16,988 nt of DNA from Propionimicrobium sp963511305 (GTDB lineage Bacteria; Actinomycetota; Actinomycetes; Propionibacteriales; Propionibacteriaceae): contig CAUPIJ010000032.1 in NCBI GenBank assembly GCA_963511305.1, positions 1-16,988 on the forward strand. The letters are read 5' to 3'. The translations under genes and the position numbers were made by a program. Shown piece after piece: positions 7,676 to 15,189 of this stretch. The notes beneath the pieces are model-generated. The model worked only from the letters and a program-made list of their open reading frames with translations. It had not been told where the DNA came from and ran no database searches. Position 1 is the stretch's first letter; each line of letters starts with the position of its first letter.

Positions 7676-8183
7676 GGAAGCCCGCCTAGACACCCCCGGT
7701 CGCACCAGGGGCTGGAAGCCAAGGCTGAACATCAACTCAGAGTCGTTCGGCCAGTTCGCCGAGTGGATCGCCCGCTACATGGGCAGCCCCTCGTTTTTAA
7801 TCTGGATGTCGGTCTTTATCGTCGCCTGGATTCTGTGGAACACGATGTCGTCGTGGCAGTTCGACGAGGCACCCTCGTTCATCATGCTCACCCTGATGCT
7901 GTCGATCGAGGCCGCCTACTCGGCACCGCTGATTCTGCTTGCCCAGAACAGGCAGGAAGATCGCGACCGCAGGAGCGCCCAGGAGGATCGCCGGGTGGCC
8001 GCCCAGAGTCGCGCCGACATGGACTTCCTAGCCCGAGAGATCGCGTCGCTGCGCAACAACGTCGGCGAACTCGCCACCCGCGACTTCGTCCGCAACGAGA
8101 TCAGGGATCAGCTACGCGAGTTACTCGAAGAACTGGACAAGCAAGGGGCCGAGGAAGACGCCCCGCAAGAGAATAAAGGCTAA
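7668..8183 (+). CDS. DUF1003 membrane protein
   Basis: This 171-aa protein has two transmembrane helices (about 43-61 and 69-92). The DUF1003 signature is clear around the second: LTLMLSIEAAYSAPLILLAQ followed by NRQEDRDR. The C-terminal third (about 95-160) is a charged, probably coiled-coil cytosolic domain. Its ATG lies inside the end of the preceding gene (ATGAGTGA, 8-bp overlap), so translation is coupled to the MgtE-N/CBS protein. The same pairing, followed by Mrp, recurs in actinobacteria as I recall. The biochemical role of DUF1003 is not known. A complex in which the CBS protein controls this small membrane protein is an inference from the overlap and conserved pairing. Confidence 0.93.
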   Translation: MSEEARLDTPGRTRGWKPRLNINSESFGQFAEWIARYMGSPSFLIWMSVFIVAWILWNTMSSWQFDEAPSFIMLTLMLSIEAAYSAPLILLAQNRQEDRDRRSAQEDRRVAAQSRADMDFLAREIASLRNNVGELATRDFVRNEIRDQLRELLEELDKQGAEEDAPQENKG

Positions 8184-8236
8184 GTTAACCTGGCTAACCC
8201 TGGGTTATTAAAACAAAGTCAGGTAGAAAGTTAAAC

Positions 8237-9412
8237 GTGTCAGATCTAAACAAAAGCGTGTGGGAAGCCCTAACCACAGTCATAGACCCCGAAATTAACC
8301 GTCCGATCACCGAACTGAACATGATCGACAACCTCACGGTTACCGACGATGGCGCCGTTGACGTGACCATCCTGCTGACGATCGCCGGTTGTCCGCTCGC
8401 CAACACCATCGAATCCGATGCTCGCGAAGCCATCGAGAATGTGCCCGGCGTCAAGTCGGTGCAGGTGCACATGGGCGCGATGACCGAGCAGCAGCGCAAG
8501 GAGCTGACCGCGAAACTGCGCGGTGACAAGCCAGAAAACGAGATCATCTTCAACAAACCCGGCAACCTGACCCGCGTGATCGTCGTCGCCTCCGGCAAGG
8601 GTGGCGTCGGAAAGAGCTCGGTCACCGTCAATCTAGCGCTCGCGCTGTCCCGGCTGGGACGCAAGGTCGGTCTGCTGGACGCCGACATCTACGGCCACTC
8701 GGTGCCCGATCTGATGGGCATTTCAGACGCCCGCCCAACAGTCATGGACAACATGATCATGCCGGTTCCGGTGCGTATGGAGGCCGTCGACGGCGTCGAG
8801 GCCCAGGTTCAGGTGATCAGCATGGGAATGCTCAAGGAGCGCCGCGATCAGGTCATCGCCTGGCGTGGCCCGATCCTGGATCGCGCGATCACCCAGCTGC
8901 TCACCGACGTCTTCTGGGGTGACCTCGACTACTTCCTGATCGACCTGCCCCCTGGCACCGGCGACGTGGCAATGACCATCGGCCAGAAGCTGCCGGGCAG
9001 CGAGATGGTGGTGGTCACTACCCCGCAGTCCTCGGTAGCGGAGGTCTCCGAACGAGCGGGCACCATGGGCTCAATGATGAACCAGGACGTGCTGGGCGTC
9101 ATCGAAAACATGAGCTGGCTAGAGACCACCTGCCCGCACTGCGACGAGACCCACCGCATTGAGCTCTACGGCTCCGGCGGCGGCGCTCAGGTCGCGGACG
9201 CGCTGGCAGATAAGTTCTCCAAGCCGGTGCCGCTGCTAGCCCAGATCCCAATGGATCAGCTGGTCGCACTGGGCGGCGAGAAGGGCACGCCGATCGTCAT
9301 GAGCGCCCCGGAGCGCCCCGCGGGTGCAGCGTTCCTCGACCTGGCGGAGCGGATTTCCAAGACCAAGAAGTCAATCGTTGGTAAACCGCTGAACCTTGGA
9401 GTTCAGAACTAG
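8237..9412 (+). CDS. mrp: Mrp/ApbC-family Fe-S cluster carrier ATPase
   Basis: Mrp proteins bind a [4Fe-4S] cluster between two subunits and deliver it to apo-enzymes, driven by ATP. The 391-aa product has an N-terminal MIP18/DUF59 domain (about 5-80, with GCPLA) and a deviant Walker A P-loop GKGGVGKS (120-127). It also has the DADIYGHS motif (148-155), switch II DLPPGTGD (236-243) and the cluster-binding CPHC (299-302). The start is GTG 8237, with AGG about 13 nt and GAAAG about 7 nt upstream, a weak ribosome site. It lies 53 bp after the DUF1003 gene. That gap holds TAACCCTGGGTTA, a 13-bp near-palindrome that could be an operator or a weak hairpin. Transcription ends at a hairpin shared with dapA. 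Confidence 0.96.
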   Translation: MSDLNKSVWEALTTVIDPEINRPITELNMIDNLTVTDDGAVDVTILLTIAGCPLANTIESDAREAIENVPGVKSVQVHMGAMTEQQRKELTAKLRGDKPENEIIFNKPGNLTRVIVVASGKGGVGKSSVTVNLALALSRLGRKVGLLDADIYGHSVPDLMGISDARPTVMDNMIMPVPVRMEAVDGVEAQVQVISMGMLKERRDQVIAWRGPILDRAITQLLTDVFWGDLDYFLIDLPPGTGDVAMTIGQKLPGSEMVVVTTPQSSVAEVSERAGTMGSMMNQDVLGVIENMSWLETTCPHCDETHRIELYGSGGGAQVADALADKFSKPVPLLAQIPMDQLVALGGEKGTPIVMSAPERPAGAAFLDLAERISKTKKSIVGKPLNLGVQN

Positions 9413-9460
9413 CAAAACTGGCCGGTGCAGAAGCACCCGCCAGTTCCATTAGTTTTGCTA
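9410..9460. terminator. Bidirectional terminator shared by mrp and dapA, overlapping both stop codons
   Basis: TAGCAAAACT (9410-9419) and AGTTTTGCTA (9451-9460) are perfect inverted arms. Nested within are ACTGGC (9417-9422) and GCCAGT (9439-9444), which extend the stem inwards. The TAG stops of mrp (9410-9412) and dapA (9460-9458) are themselves part of the outer arms, so the two genes end head-on in one hairpin. Confidence 0.7.
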
Positions 9461-10339
9461 TAGCTCCGTAGAATCCAGCAGCCTGCCGAATTCTTCGGCC
9501 AGTTCCGTCGGCGCATCCACCAGCGGGCCGCGCAGACCGCCGACCGGGAAGCCCTGGTGAGCCAGGCCGGCCTTGACCATCATGACGCCCTGAGTAGCGA
9601 AAACGCCCGTGTAAACCGGCAGCAGATCTTGGTAGATCTGCAGAGCCTTGGCGAAGTCCTTCGCGTCCCAGGCCTCCAGCAGCTGCTTAGTGCGTCGGCC
9701 GGTGAAGTGGGTGGAGGTGCCAACCAGACCCTGGCCTCCGATGGACAGCTCCGGCAGGATCATCGCGTCGTCGCCGGCGTAGTAGACCAGATCGGTCTGA
9801 TCGATGACGTGGGCCGAACAGGCGATGTCCTTCTTGGCGTCCTTCACGCCATAGATTCGGGGGTTTTCAGCCAGCTTCAGCAGCGAATCCTGGCTGATTT
9901 CGCGGCCGGCGCGATGCGGAATGTCGTAAAGAATGACGGGCAGATCGGTGGCGTCAGCGATCTGGTTGAAGTGGGCCACGATCGCGTCCTGCGGCGGTAG
10001 CGAATAGTACGGCGTTACGGCCAACAATCCATCGACGCCGAGCTTCGCGGTCTGCCTAGCCAGGTCCACGCTCTTTCGAGTGTCGTTGCTGCCGATGCCA
10101 GCGACGATCTTGGCCCGGTCGCCTACCTCGTCCTTGACGGCCTTAGCAAGCTTCAACTTCTCTTCATCGTTCGTCGTCGGGGACTCTCCCGTGGTGCCGC
10201 TGACCAAGATCGCGTCGTTGGCCTGCTCGTCTACTAGGCGGGCGGCGAGTTCACGGGCTCGAGCAATGTCAACGTCTCCATTGTCATCAAACGGCGTCAC
10301 CATCGCGGTGATCAACCGTCCTAATGTTGCTTCAGCCAT
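9458..10339 (-). CDS. dapA: 4-hydroxy-tetrahydrodipicolinate synthase
   Basis: DapA condenses pyruvate with aspartate semialdehyde, the first committed step to diaminopimelate and lysine. The 293-aa protein keeps the active-site set: GTTGESPT (T49, T50), Y111, Y138 in YDIPHRAG with R143, and the Schiff-base lysine K166 in YGVKDAKKD. LITAMVTPF near the start is the usual N-terminal motif. I chose ATG 10339 (MAEATLGRL) because AGGAG lies 4 nt before it; ATGs at 10342 and 10351 are in frame but badly spaced or overlap that site. It stands alone, with a TATAAT promoter at 10374-10369 and the O-methyltransferase gene diverging from the same gap. Confidence 0.96.
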   Translation of the reverse strand: MAEATLGRLITAMVTPFDDNGDVDIARARELAARLVDEQANDAILVSGTTGESPTTNDEEKLKLAKAVKDEVGDRAKIVAGIGSNDTRKSVDLARQTAKLGVDGLLAVTPYYSLPPQDAIVAHFNQIADATDLPVILYDIPHRAGREISQDSLLKLAENPRIYGVKDAKKDIACSAHVIDQTDLVYYAGDDAMILPELSIGGQGLVGTSTHFTGRRTKQLLEAWDAKDFAKALQIYQDLLPVYTGVFATQGVMMVKAGLAHQGFPVGGLRGPLVDAPTELAEEFGRLLDSTEL

Positions 10340-10368
10340 CATGCTCCTCATTGTTAGCAGGAATTATC

Positions 10369-10403
10369 ATTATATAATCACAAATTCCCGCTAAGCTGTC
10401 GGT
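10369..10403. promoter_or_regulatory. Divergent promoter region of dapA and the O-methyltransferase gene
   Basis: ATTATATAAT (10369-10378) is a perfect palindrome that gives a consensus TATAAT -10 box on the - strand for dapA, with a leader of about 25-30 nt before its AGGAG and ATG. On the + strand TAAGCT (10392-10397) fits TANNNT and stands 6 nt before GTG 10404, indicating a leaderless transcript for the methyltransferase. The short AT-rich gap contrasts with its neighbours. Confidence 0.5.
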
Positions 10404-11054
10404 GTGACTGTTTCGAACACTGCTGAACCATTAACCGCTCGCTCGCTCGCCTTTGCCGAGAATTATGTTCCGCTTAGCGAACAAGTTTCTGCTGCCCTCG
10501 AAAATGCGGCGGCTGCGAACGCACCCACGCCCAGCAAGGGCACCCTGGCTTTTCTGACGTTCCTAGCGAAGACGATAAAGGCCGAGAACGTCGTCGAGAT
10601 CGGCACTGGCACTGGAGTTTCCAGTCTGGCACTACTCGAAGGCATGACTGGCGACGTCGTGCTGACTAGCATCGACAGCCAGACCGAGTGGCAGCAGCAA
10701 GCGCGTAAGACGCTCCTCGACGCTGGTTACCCCTCGCCCCAGTTCAGGCTGATCGCCGGTATCGCCCTGGAGGTGCTCGACAATCTTCGCGATGGTGCAT
10801 ACGACATCGTCTTCATCAATGGTGACGAGGTCGAGTACGTCGAATACGTCGCTCAGGCCCAGCGCCTGCTTCGCCCTGGCGGCTTACTAATTCTTCACGA
10901 CGCCCTGTGGAACGACCTGGTTGCAGACCCGAGGGACGAATCCGACGAGTCGCTCATCGTCCGAGAGGCTCTCCAGGCGATCCTAGACGAAGAGACGCTG
11001 ACTCCGGCGATGCTTCCGCTGGGCAACGGCCTGGTGGTGGCTTACAAGAATTAG
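10404..11054 (+). CDS. SAM-dependent O-methyltransferase (COMT-like, Rv1220c type)
   Basis: The 216-aa protein is a class I Rossmann methyltransferase. Motif I is VVEIGTGTGVSSLALL (63-78), the acidic ribose-binding residue is D91 (LTSIDSQ), and FINGDEVEYVEYV (138-150) occupies the metal/catalytic loop where relatives have FIDADK. LRPGGLLILHDALWND (156-171) is typical of the catechol/caffeoyl-CoA O-methyltransferase superfamily. The substrate is not known; the mycobacterial neighbour-gene homologue Rv1220c is also annotated only as a methyltransferase. The GTG start is supported by the leaderless promoter layout. It ends at a strong hairpin shared with glgC. Confidence 0.9.
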   Translation: MTVSNTAEPLTARSLAFAENYVPLSEQVSAALENAAAANAPTPSKGTLAFLTFLAKTIKAENVVEIGTGTGVSSLALLEGMTGDVVLTSIDSQTEWQQQARKTLLDAGYPSPQFRLIAGIALEVLDNLRDGAYDIVFINGDEVEYVEYVAQAQRLLRPGGLLILHDALWNDLVADPRDESDESLIVREALQAILDEETLTPAMLPLGNGLVVAYKN

Positions 11055-11061
11055 TTGAAAC

Positions 11062-11103
11062 ATAAAAATTCTCCCGCGATTTGAATCGCGGGAGAATTTT
11101 TAT
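11062..11103. terminator. Strong bidirectional terminator between the methyltransferase gene and glgC
   Basis: AAAAATTCTCCCGCGAT and its exact complement form a stem of at least 17 bp (11064-11080 with 11085-11101) around a 4-nt loop, flanked by A and T tracts that give a U-run on either strand. It lies 7 bp after one stop codon and 9 bp before the other gene's end. Confidence 0.92.
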
Positions 11104-11112
11104 TTAGGTGTC

Positions 11113-12336
11113 TTAGCTGGGCTTTATCACGGTGCTCTTCGGAACGACGGTTACGCCGCCATCCGAAACGGTGAAGCCACGAGCCTCGTCGGCTTCCCTA
11201 TCAACGCCGATGCTTACGCCATCGGGAACGACGACGTTCTTGTCGAGGATGACGTTGCGCAGCGTGCAGTCCTTACCGATCTGAGCGCGATCCATCACGA
11301 CGCAGCGGTCGAGGGTGGCGCCGGACTCAACACGCACGCCCGGGCTCAGCACCGAGTGATCGACGTCGCCACCGGAAATAACGCAGCCGTTGGTGACGAT
11401 CGAGCTTTCGGCGGTGCCGTGCAGCGTGAACTTGGCGCCTGGGCTCTGCACCTGGTGGGTCCAGATCGGCCATTCCTCGTTGTAGAGGTTGAACTCAGGA
11501 TCAACGGAGATCAGATCCATGTGCGCGTCGAAGAATGCGTCGATGGTGCCTACGTCGCGCCAGTAGTTGCGGTCCTTCTCAGTCGAGCCGGGCACATCGT
11601 TCAGCGTGAAGTCGTAAACGCCGCAGGAGCCCGCGTCCACGAAGGTCGGGATGATGTCGCCGCCCATGTCGTGGTTCGAGCCTTCCTTCTTGCTGTCGTT
11701 TTCAAGCACCTCGACGAAGGCATCGCGGCTGAAGATGTAGTTACCCATCGAAGCGAAGCTCTCATCCGGGCTGTCGGCTAGACCAGGCGGGTCGGCTGGC
11801 TTCTCGAGGAACTCGCGGATCTTAGCATCCGGGCCGGCGTCGATGATGCCGAAAGCGGAGGCTTCCTTGCGCGGCACGCGGATGGCAGCAACGGTGGCGT
11901 CGAGGCCCGAATCGATGTGGGCTTCGAGCATCTGACCGACATCCATGCGGTAGATGTTGTCCGCGCCAAAGACGACGACGTAGTCGGGATCTTCGTCATT
12001 GATGAGGTTCATCGACTGGTAGATCGCGTCAGCGCTACCCTCGAACCAGTGCTTTCCGCGGCGCTGCTGAGCAGGCACTGGCGTGACGTAGCTGCCGAGC
12101 AGCGTCGACATCCGCCAGGTTACGGAAATGTGCTTGTCGAGCGAGTGCGACTTGTACTGGGTCAGAACCGCAACCTTGGTGAGGTTGGAGTTGACCATGT
12201 TGGACAGAACGAAATCGATCAGGCGGTAGGTGCCTCCGAACGGAACGGCGGGCTTCGCGCGCTCACCCGTGAGCGGCATCAGCCTTTTACCTTCGCCACC
12301 TGCGAGAATTAGTGACAATACTTTTGGTGTGGCCAT
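11113..12336 (-). CDS. glgC: Glucose-1-phosphate adenylyltransferase
   Basis: GlgC makes ADP-glucose from ATP and glucose-1-phosphate, the regulated entry step to glycogen and related alpha-glucans. The 407-aa length is normal. The N-terminal nucleotidyltransferase signature LILAGGEGKRLMPLT (9-23) is followed by AKPAVPFGGTYRLIDFVLSN (28-47). The DNIYRMD region and FLEKPADP are visible in the middle, and a left-handed beta-helix follows (CVISGG, HSVLSPGVRVESGA, NVILDKNVVVPDGVSIG). It diverges from the glycogen synthase gene across a 150-bp gap. No Shine-Dalgarno site precedes the ATG; TAAGTT stands 6 nt upstream, so the mRNA may be leaderless. Confidence 0.97.
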   Translation of the reverse strand: MATPKVLSLILAGGEGKRLMPLTGERAKPAVPFGGTYRLIDFVLSNMVNSNLTKVAVLTQYKSHSLDKHISVTWRMSTLLGSYVTPVPAQQRRGKHWFEGSADAIYQSMNLINDEDPDYVVVFGADNIYRMDVGQMLEAHIDSGLDATVAAIRVPRKEASAFGIIDAGPDAKIREFLEKPADPPGLADSPDESFASMGNYIFSRDAFVEVLENDSKKEGSNHDMGGDIIPTFVDAGSCGVYDFTLNDVPGSTEKDRNYWRDVGTIDAFFDAHMDLISVDPEFNLYNEEWPIWTHQVQSPGAKFTLHGTAESSIVTNGCVISGGDVDHSVLSPGVRVESGATLDRCVVMDRAQIGKDCTLRNVILDKNVVVPDGVSIGVDREADEARGFTVSDGGVTVVPKSTVIKPS

Positions 12337-12443
12337 GACTCGAACTTACCTGCAAGTCGTGAGGATTTTGGCGAATATGCCATAAGTTTTATTGGAGTTG
12401 CCCAAGATGTTCTTGTCGGAAATGCAAAAACCGGCATTTTTGG
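12337..12443. promoter_or_regulatory. glgC/glgA divergent promoter region
   Basis: On the - strand TAAGTT (12348-12343) lies 6 nt before the glgC ATG and fits a leaderless TANNNT promoter. Further out, CAAAAA (12425-12430) and TTTTTG (12437-12442) form a small dyad around CCGGCA that could be an operator for either gene. For glgA, CAGAAT (12465-12470) with TTGATC at 12444-12449 is a weak promoter candidate. All of this is by eye and tentative apart from the glgC -10 box. Confidence 0.35.
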
Positions 12444-12486
12444 TTGATCCAAGCCCAAAGCCAACAGAATGTGCGACGATCTGGTT

Positions 12487-13674
12487 ATGCGCGTTTCAAT
12501 TCTTACCCGTGAATATCCGCCCTATATCTACGGCGGTGCTGGCGTACACGTAGGCCAGCTAGTCCCTAAGTTAAATCAGCTCATCGATGTTGATGTGCAG
12601 TGCATGGGCGAAGATCGCCCCGGCGCTACCGCCCACAAGGAAGATTTCCCGCCAGGCGCGAACTCCTCTCTGCGCGTCTTCGGCGCGGATCTGTCCATGG
12701 TCGCCGCTCTGCCAGACATCGACCTGGTTCACTCGCACACCTGGTATGCGAACCTAGCCGGCCACCTAGGCGGCCTCTACAAGTCGGTGCCCCACGTGGT
12801 CACCGCTCACTCCCTCGAGCCGCTCCGACCGTGGAAGCGCGATCAACTCGCCGGCGGCTACGAACTGTCCAGCTGGGCTGAGCGAATCTCATACGAGGGT
12901 GCGTCAGCCGTGATCGGCGTCTCAAAGGCGATGCGCCAGGACATCCTCGACAGCTACCCGCAGCTAGACCCCGAGAAGGTCCACGTGGTGCTCAACGGCA
13001 TCGACACCGAGGAGTTCTACCCCGAGACCGCTCACGATTACTGCGACCAGATCGGCATGGACATCGACCGCCCGTCGGTTGCTTTCGTGGGTCGCATCAC
13101 CAAGCAGAAGGGCCTGGTACACCTGGTTCGCGCCGCTCGCCAGATTGCCGATGGCACCCAGATCGTACTGCTGGCCAGCTCCCCCGACACTCCGGAGATC
13201 GCCCAGGAGTTCTCCGACAGCCTCGATGAGCTGCGCAAGGTCAAGGGCGACGACGTCATCTGGGTCAAGGACATGGCTCCCCGCGAGGGCGTTCGCCAGG
13301 TCATCAGCCACGCTACCGTCTTCGGTTGTCCGTCCATTTACGAGCCGCTCGGCATCGTCAACCTCGAGGCGATGGCTGCAGAAACCGCGGTCGTTGCGTC
13401 CGCCGTTGGCGGCATTCCCGAGGTCGTCGTTGACGGCGAGACCGGCCTGCTGGTTCCGTATGATCCGAAGCAGGCAGACGACCCGGCATACGTCGAGAAC
13501 TTCGAAAGCGACTTTGCTCAGAAGGTGAACCAGCTGGTCACTGACGAGGCCACCGCCACCAAGTTCGGCAAGGCTGGCCGCCAGCGCTGCATCGACGAAT
13601 TCAGCTGGATGAAGATCGCAGAGCAGACCGTCGAGGTCTACAAGAAGGCGATCGAACGCTACGAATCCAACTAA
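12487..13674 (+). CDS. glgA: Glycogen synthase, Corynebacterium family (GT4; GlgA or GlgM)
   Basis: This GT4 enzyme uses ADP-glucose either to extend glycogen or, as shown for the mycobacterial Rv1212c homologue (GlgM), to make maltose-1-phosphate from glucose-1-phosphate. The 395-aa protein starts MRVSILTREYPPYIYGGAGV, the donor-side loop GGAGVHV being at 16-22. It carries HSHTWYAN (82-89), the phosphate-contacting FVGRITKQKG (200-209), and the GT4 motif EPLGIVNLE with E286 and E294. The length suits the actinobacterial family, not the longer GT5 GlgA of enterobacteria. I chose ATG 12487, where homologues begin; an ATG at 12469 is in frame. It pairs with the divergent glgC. Sequence alone cannot decide GlgA against GlgM. 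Confidence 0.92.
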   Translation: MRVSILTREYPPYIYGGAGVHVGQLVPKLNQLIDVDVQCMGEDRPGATAHKEDFPPGANSSLRVFGADLSMVAALPDIDLVHSHTWYANLAGHLGGLYKSVPHVVTAHSLEPLRPWKRDQLAGGYELSSWAERISYEGASAVIGVSKAMRQDILDSYPQLDPEKVHVVLNGIDTEEFYPETAHDYCDQIGMDIDRPSVAFVGRITKQKGLVHLVRAARQIADGTQIVLLASSPDTPEIAQEFSDSLDELRKVKGDDVIWVKDMAPREGVRQVISHATVFGCPSIYEPLGIVNLEAMAAETAVVASAVGGIPEVVVDGETGLLVPYDPKQADDPAYVENFESDFAQKVNQLVTDEATATKFGKAGRQRCIDEFSWMKIAEQTVEVYKKAIERYESN

Positions 13675-13683
13675 CTAAAAGAC

Positions 13684-13722
13684 AAAAGTAGAGGCCCCTA
13701 AAAATGGGGCCTCTACTTTTTT
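13684..13722. terminator. Bidirectional terminator between glgA and the DUF3117 gene
   Basis: AAAAGTAGAGGCCCC (13684-13698) pairs exactly with GGGGCCTCTACTTTT (13706-13720) across a 7-nt loop, followed by more T. It is a classic intrinsic terminator 9 bp after the glgA stop, and its A-rich left side lets it serve the convergent gene too. Confidence 0.93.
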
Positions 13723-13732
13723 GATTTATCAG

Positions 13733-13900
13733 TTATTTAACGATTTCGTCCAGGCATTTTTTCAGCTCGGCCGCTTCTTCCTCGTTGATCTCTACGACCA
13801 AGCGTCCGCCACCATCTACGGGAAGACGCATTACCAGACCCTTCCCCTCTTTGACGACTTCCATAGGTCCGTCGCCAGTACGCGGTTTCATTGCTGCCAT
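13733..13900 (-). CDS. DUF3117 small conserved actinobacterial protein
   Basis: The 55-aa product begins MAAMKPRTGDGPMEV and continues with GLVMRLPVDGGGRLVVEI, the hallmark of DUF3117 (Rv1211 type in M. tuberculosis). It ends in a short acidic/basic helix. ATG 13900 is supported by GAGGAAGC just upstream and by family length. The frame is open upstream to a GTG at 13969 that sits exactly 6 nt after a GATAAT box, so a 78-aa form is possible. It lies next to the glycogen synthase gene, as in mycobacteria. No function has been established for the family that I know of; a small, probably beta-rich cytoplasmic protein is all the sequence shows. Confidence 0.92.
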   Translation of the reverse strand: MAAMKPRTGDGPMEVVKEGKGLVMRLPVDGGGRLVVEINEEEAAELKKCLDEIVK

Positions 13901-13969
13901 AGCTTCCTCACAATTCTCTACGTCGTATTCCTGCCGCCTCGAGAAAACTCTCTGGGCAACGGAAGTCAC

Positions 13970-13981
13970 ACCTCTATTATC
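13970..13981 (-). promoter_or_regulatory. Promoter -10 box for the DUF3117 gene
   Basis: GATAAT (13981-13976, - strand) matches TATAAT at five of six positions. A start of transcription 6-7 nt further would fall at 13969, giving a 69-nt leader to ATG 13900 or a leaderless GTG-started longer protein. TTGCGC at 14006-14001 is a poor -35 match with 19-bp spacing. Confidence 0.5.
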
Positions 13982-14026
13982 CCGGATTCAGGCAAATCTC
14001 GCGCAAAAACTGGCGATAATAGCCGG

Positions 14027-14335
14027 TTATTCGGCGTCCGTGACGATATTTACGGCTTCGTTTTCAAGTTGTTCAGGTTTCGCCGTCTCGAACTCTTTGC
14101 TATCTAGTTGGACGGCAAGCCGGTCGAGCAGTTCCTCAACCTGCTTCGGGCTGTAGCCGCGAGTGACCACTTCAAACCGAACCTGTTTGAGATCCTCGCC
14201 GTCCAGATCGCGTTCGGGCAGGTCTAACCGAGGAGTCTGATCGACCAATTCTGCCTGCGAGCCGAATTTTCCCTTAGATACTGCCAACGCGGTAGCGACG
14301 ACTCCCAGCGCAACGGCAGCAAAAAGCCAAGCCAT
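14027..14335 (-). CDS. Small membrane-anchored DivIVA-like domain protein
   Basis: This 102-aa protein opens with a single transmembrane segment (MAWLFAAVALGVVATALAV, 1-19). A charged linker follows, then a DivIVA-type motif: VRFEVVTRGYSPKQVEELLD (52-71), which resembles the F-x-x-x-x-x-G-Y-x-x-x-x-V-x-x-x-L pattern of DivIVA N-terminal domains. It is much shorter than true DivIVA/Wag31 and lacks a long coiled coil. It starts 8 bp after the LOG-family gene ends, so the two form an operon. The mycobacterial homologue appears to be Rv1209, a DivIVA-domain protein of unclear role. A part in polar or septal membrane organisation is a guess from the domain only. Confidence 0.8.
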   Translation of the reverse strand: MAWLFAAVALGVVATALAVSKGKFGSQAELVDQTPRLDLPERDLDGEDLKQVRFEVVTRGYSPKQVEELLDRLAVQLDSKEFETAKPEQLENEAVNIVTDAE

Positions 14336-14343
14336 CGTTTCCC

Positions 14344-15141
14344 TTAATCTTCGATTTCACCGCTAGTAACGTATTCTACCGCCTCATCGATGTCATCGGT
14401 CAGCTTGAACAGCCTCATGTCGGGTTCGTTGATGTAACCGCTGTCCAAGATGCTTTCCTCGAGCCATTTGACCAAGCCAGACCAGTAATCGGTGCCGAAA
14501 AGCACAATCGGGAAGTGACCGGCCTTGCCGGTCTGAACCAGGGTGAGCGCCTCGAAGAGCTCGTCCATGGTGCCGAAGCCACCCGGCATGACGATGAATC
14601 CCTGGGCGTACTTCACGAACATCATCTTGCGCGCGAAGAAGTATCTGAAGTTAATCCCCAGATTCACGTAGTAGTTCATCGAAGCCTCGAAGGGCAGCTC
14701 GATGCCAAGGCCGATCGACGCGCCACCTGCCTCGCAGGCTCCCTTGTTCGCTGCCTCCATCACGCCAGGTCCGCCACCGGTGATCACGGCGTAGCCGCGC
14801 TCGGCCAGCTTCCTAGAGATTTCTCGGGCTCCCTCATAATGCTCGCTGCCCGGCTTGCTGCGGGCTGAGCCGAAGATGCTGATCGCGTCACCAACGTCCG
14901 CCAGCGCACCGAAGCCCTCTACGAATTCCGCCTGGATCCTGAGCACTCGCCAAGGGTCGGAGTGCAGCCAGCTGTGGTCGCCTTGGGTCTGCAGCAGGCG
15001 CTGCTCTGTGGTTGTGGCCTGAACTTGCGAGCCGCGCCGAATCACTGGCCCCTGCTGGACGGTGCTGCCGCTGGGAACGGGCGCGTTATCGAAGCTATCG
15101 GGCATTATTCCAAAATTCTTGTCTGTCATATTGTGATCCAT
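14344..15141 (-). CDS. LOG-family (TIGR00730) Rossmann-fold phosphoribohydrolase-like protein
   Basis: The 265-aa protein shows the LOG signatures GGGPGVMEAANKGA (122-135), R171-K172 and PGGFGTMDELFEALT (186-200). Relatives cleave nucleoside 5'-monophosphates such as cytokinin riboside monophosphate; mycobacterial Rv1205 is one. Older databases wrongly call the family lysine decarboxylase. The first 60 residues are a low-complexity extension absent from the shortest LOG proteins. Starts at 15141 and 15129 are both possible; GGA lies 7 nt before the latter and neither has a strong site. Just upstream is a GCGCTAA/TTAGCGC hairpin (15155-15175). It is the first gene of an operon with the DivIVA-like gene. 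Confidence 0.9.
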   Translation of the reverse strand: MDHNMTDKNFGIMPDSFDNAPVPSGSTVQQGPVIRRGSQVQATTTEQRLLQTQGDHSWLHSDPWRVLRIQAEFVEGFGALADVGDAISIFGSARSKPGSEHYEGAREISRKLAERGYAVITGGGPGVMEAANKGACEAGGASIGLGIELPFEASMNYYVNLGINFRYFFARKMMFVKYAQGFIVMPGGFGTMDELFEALTLVQTGKAGHFPIVLFGTDYWSGLVKWLEESILDSGYINEPDMRLFKLTDDIDEAVEYVTSGEIED

Positions 15142-15189
15142 TCTGCCAAAACCTGCGCTAAGCCAGTTTTAGCGCCCCGTAAAAAATAG

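Noticed and set aside
7007..7735. Open frame of 242 codons on the - strand across the MgtE-N/CBS gene
   Set aside because: It is antisense to a protein with clear MgtE_N and CBS motifs, and its composition follows the opposite strand's codon bias.
8190..8210. TAACCCTGGGTTA as an intrinsic terminator after the DUF1003 gene
   Set aside because: The stem is 6 bp with essentially no loop and no T-run, so a terminator is unlikely; it is noted only as a near-palindrome upstream of mrp.
12425..12442. CAAAAA...TTTTTG hairpin between glgC and glgA as a terminator
   Set aside because: The stem is only 6 A-T-rich bp and lies between divergent genes, where no terminator is needed; a weak operator is the only reading kept.
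14344..15141. Lysine decarboxylase as a name for the LOG-family gene
   Set aside because: PGGFGTMDE and GGGPGVMEA are LOG phosphoribohydrolase motifs; the decarboxylase label is a known old misannotation of this family.
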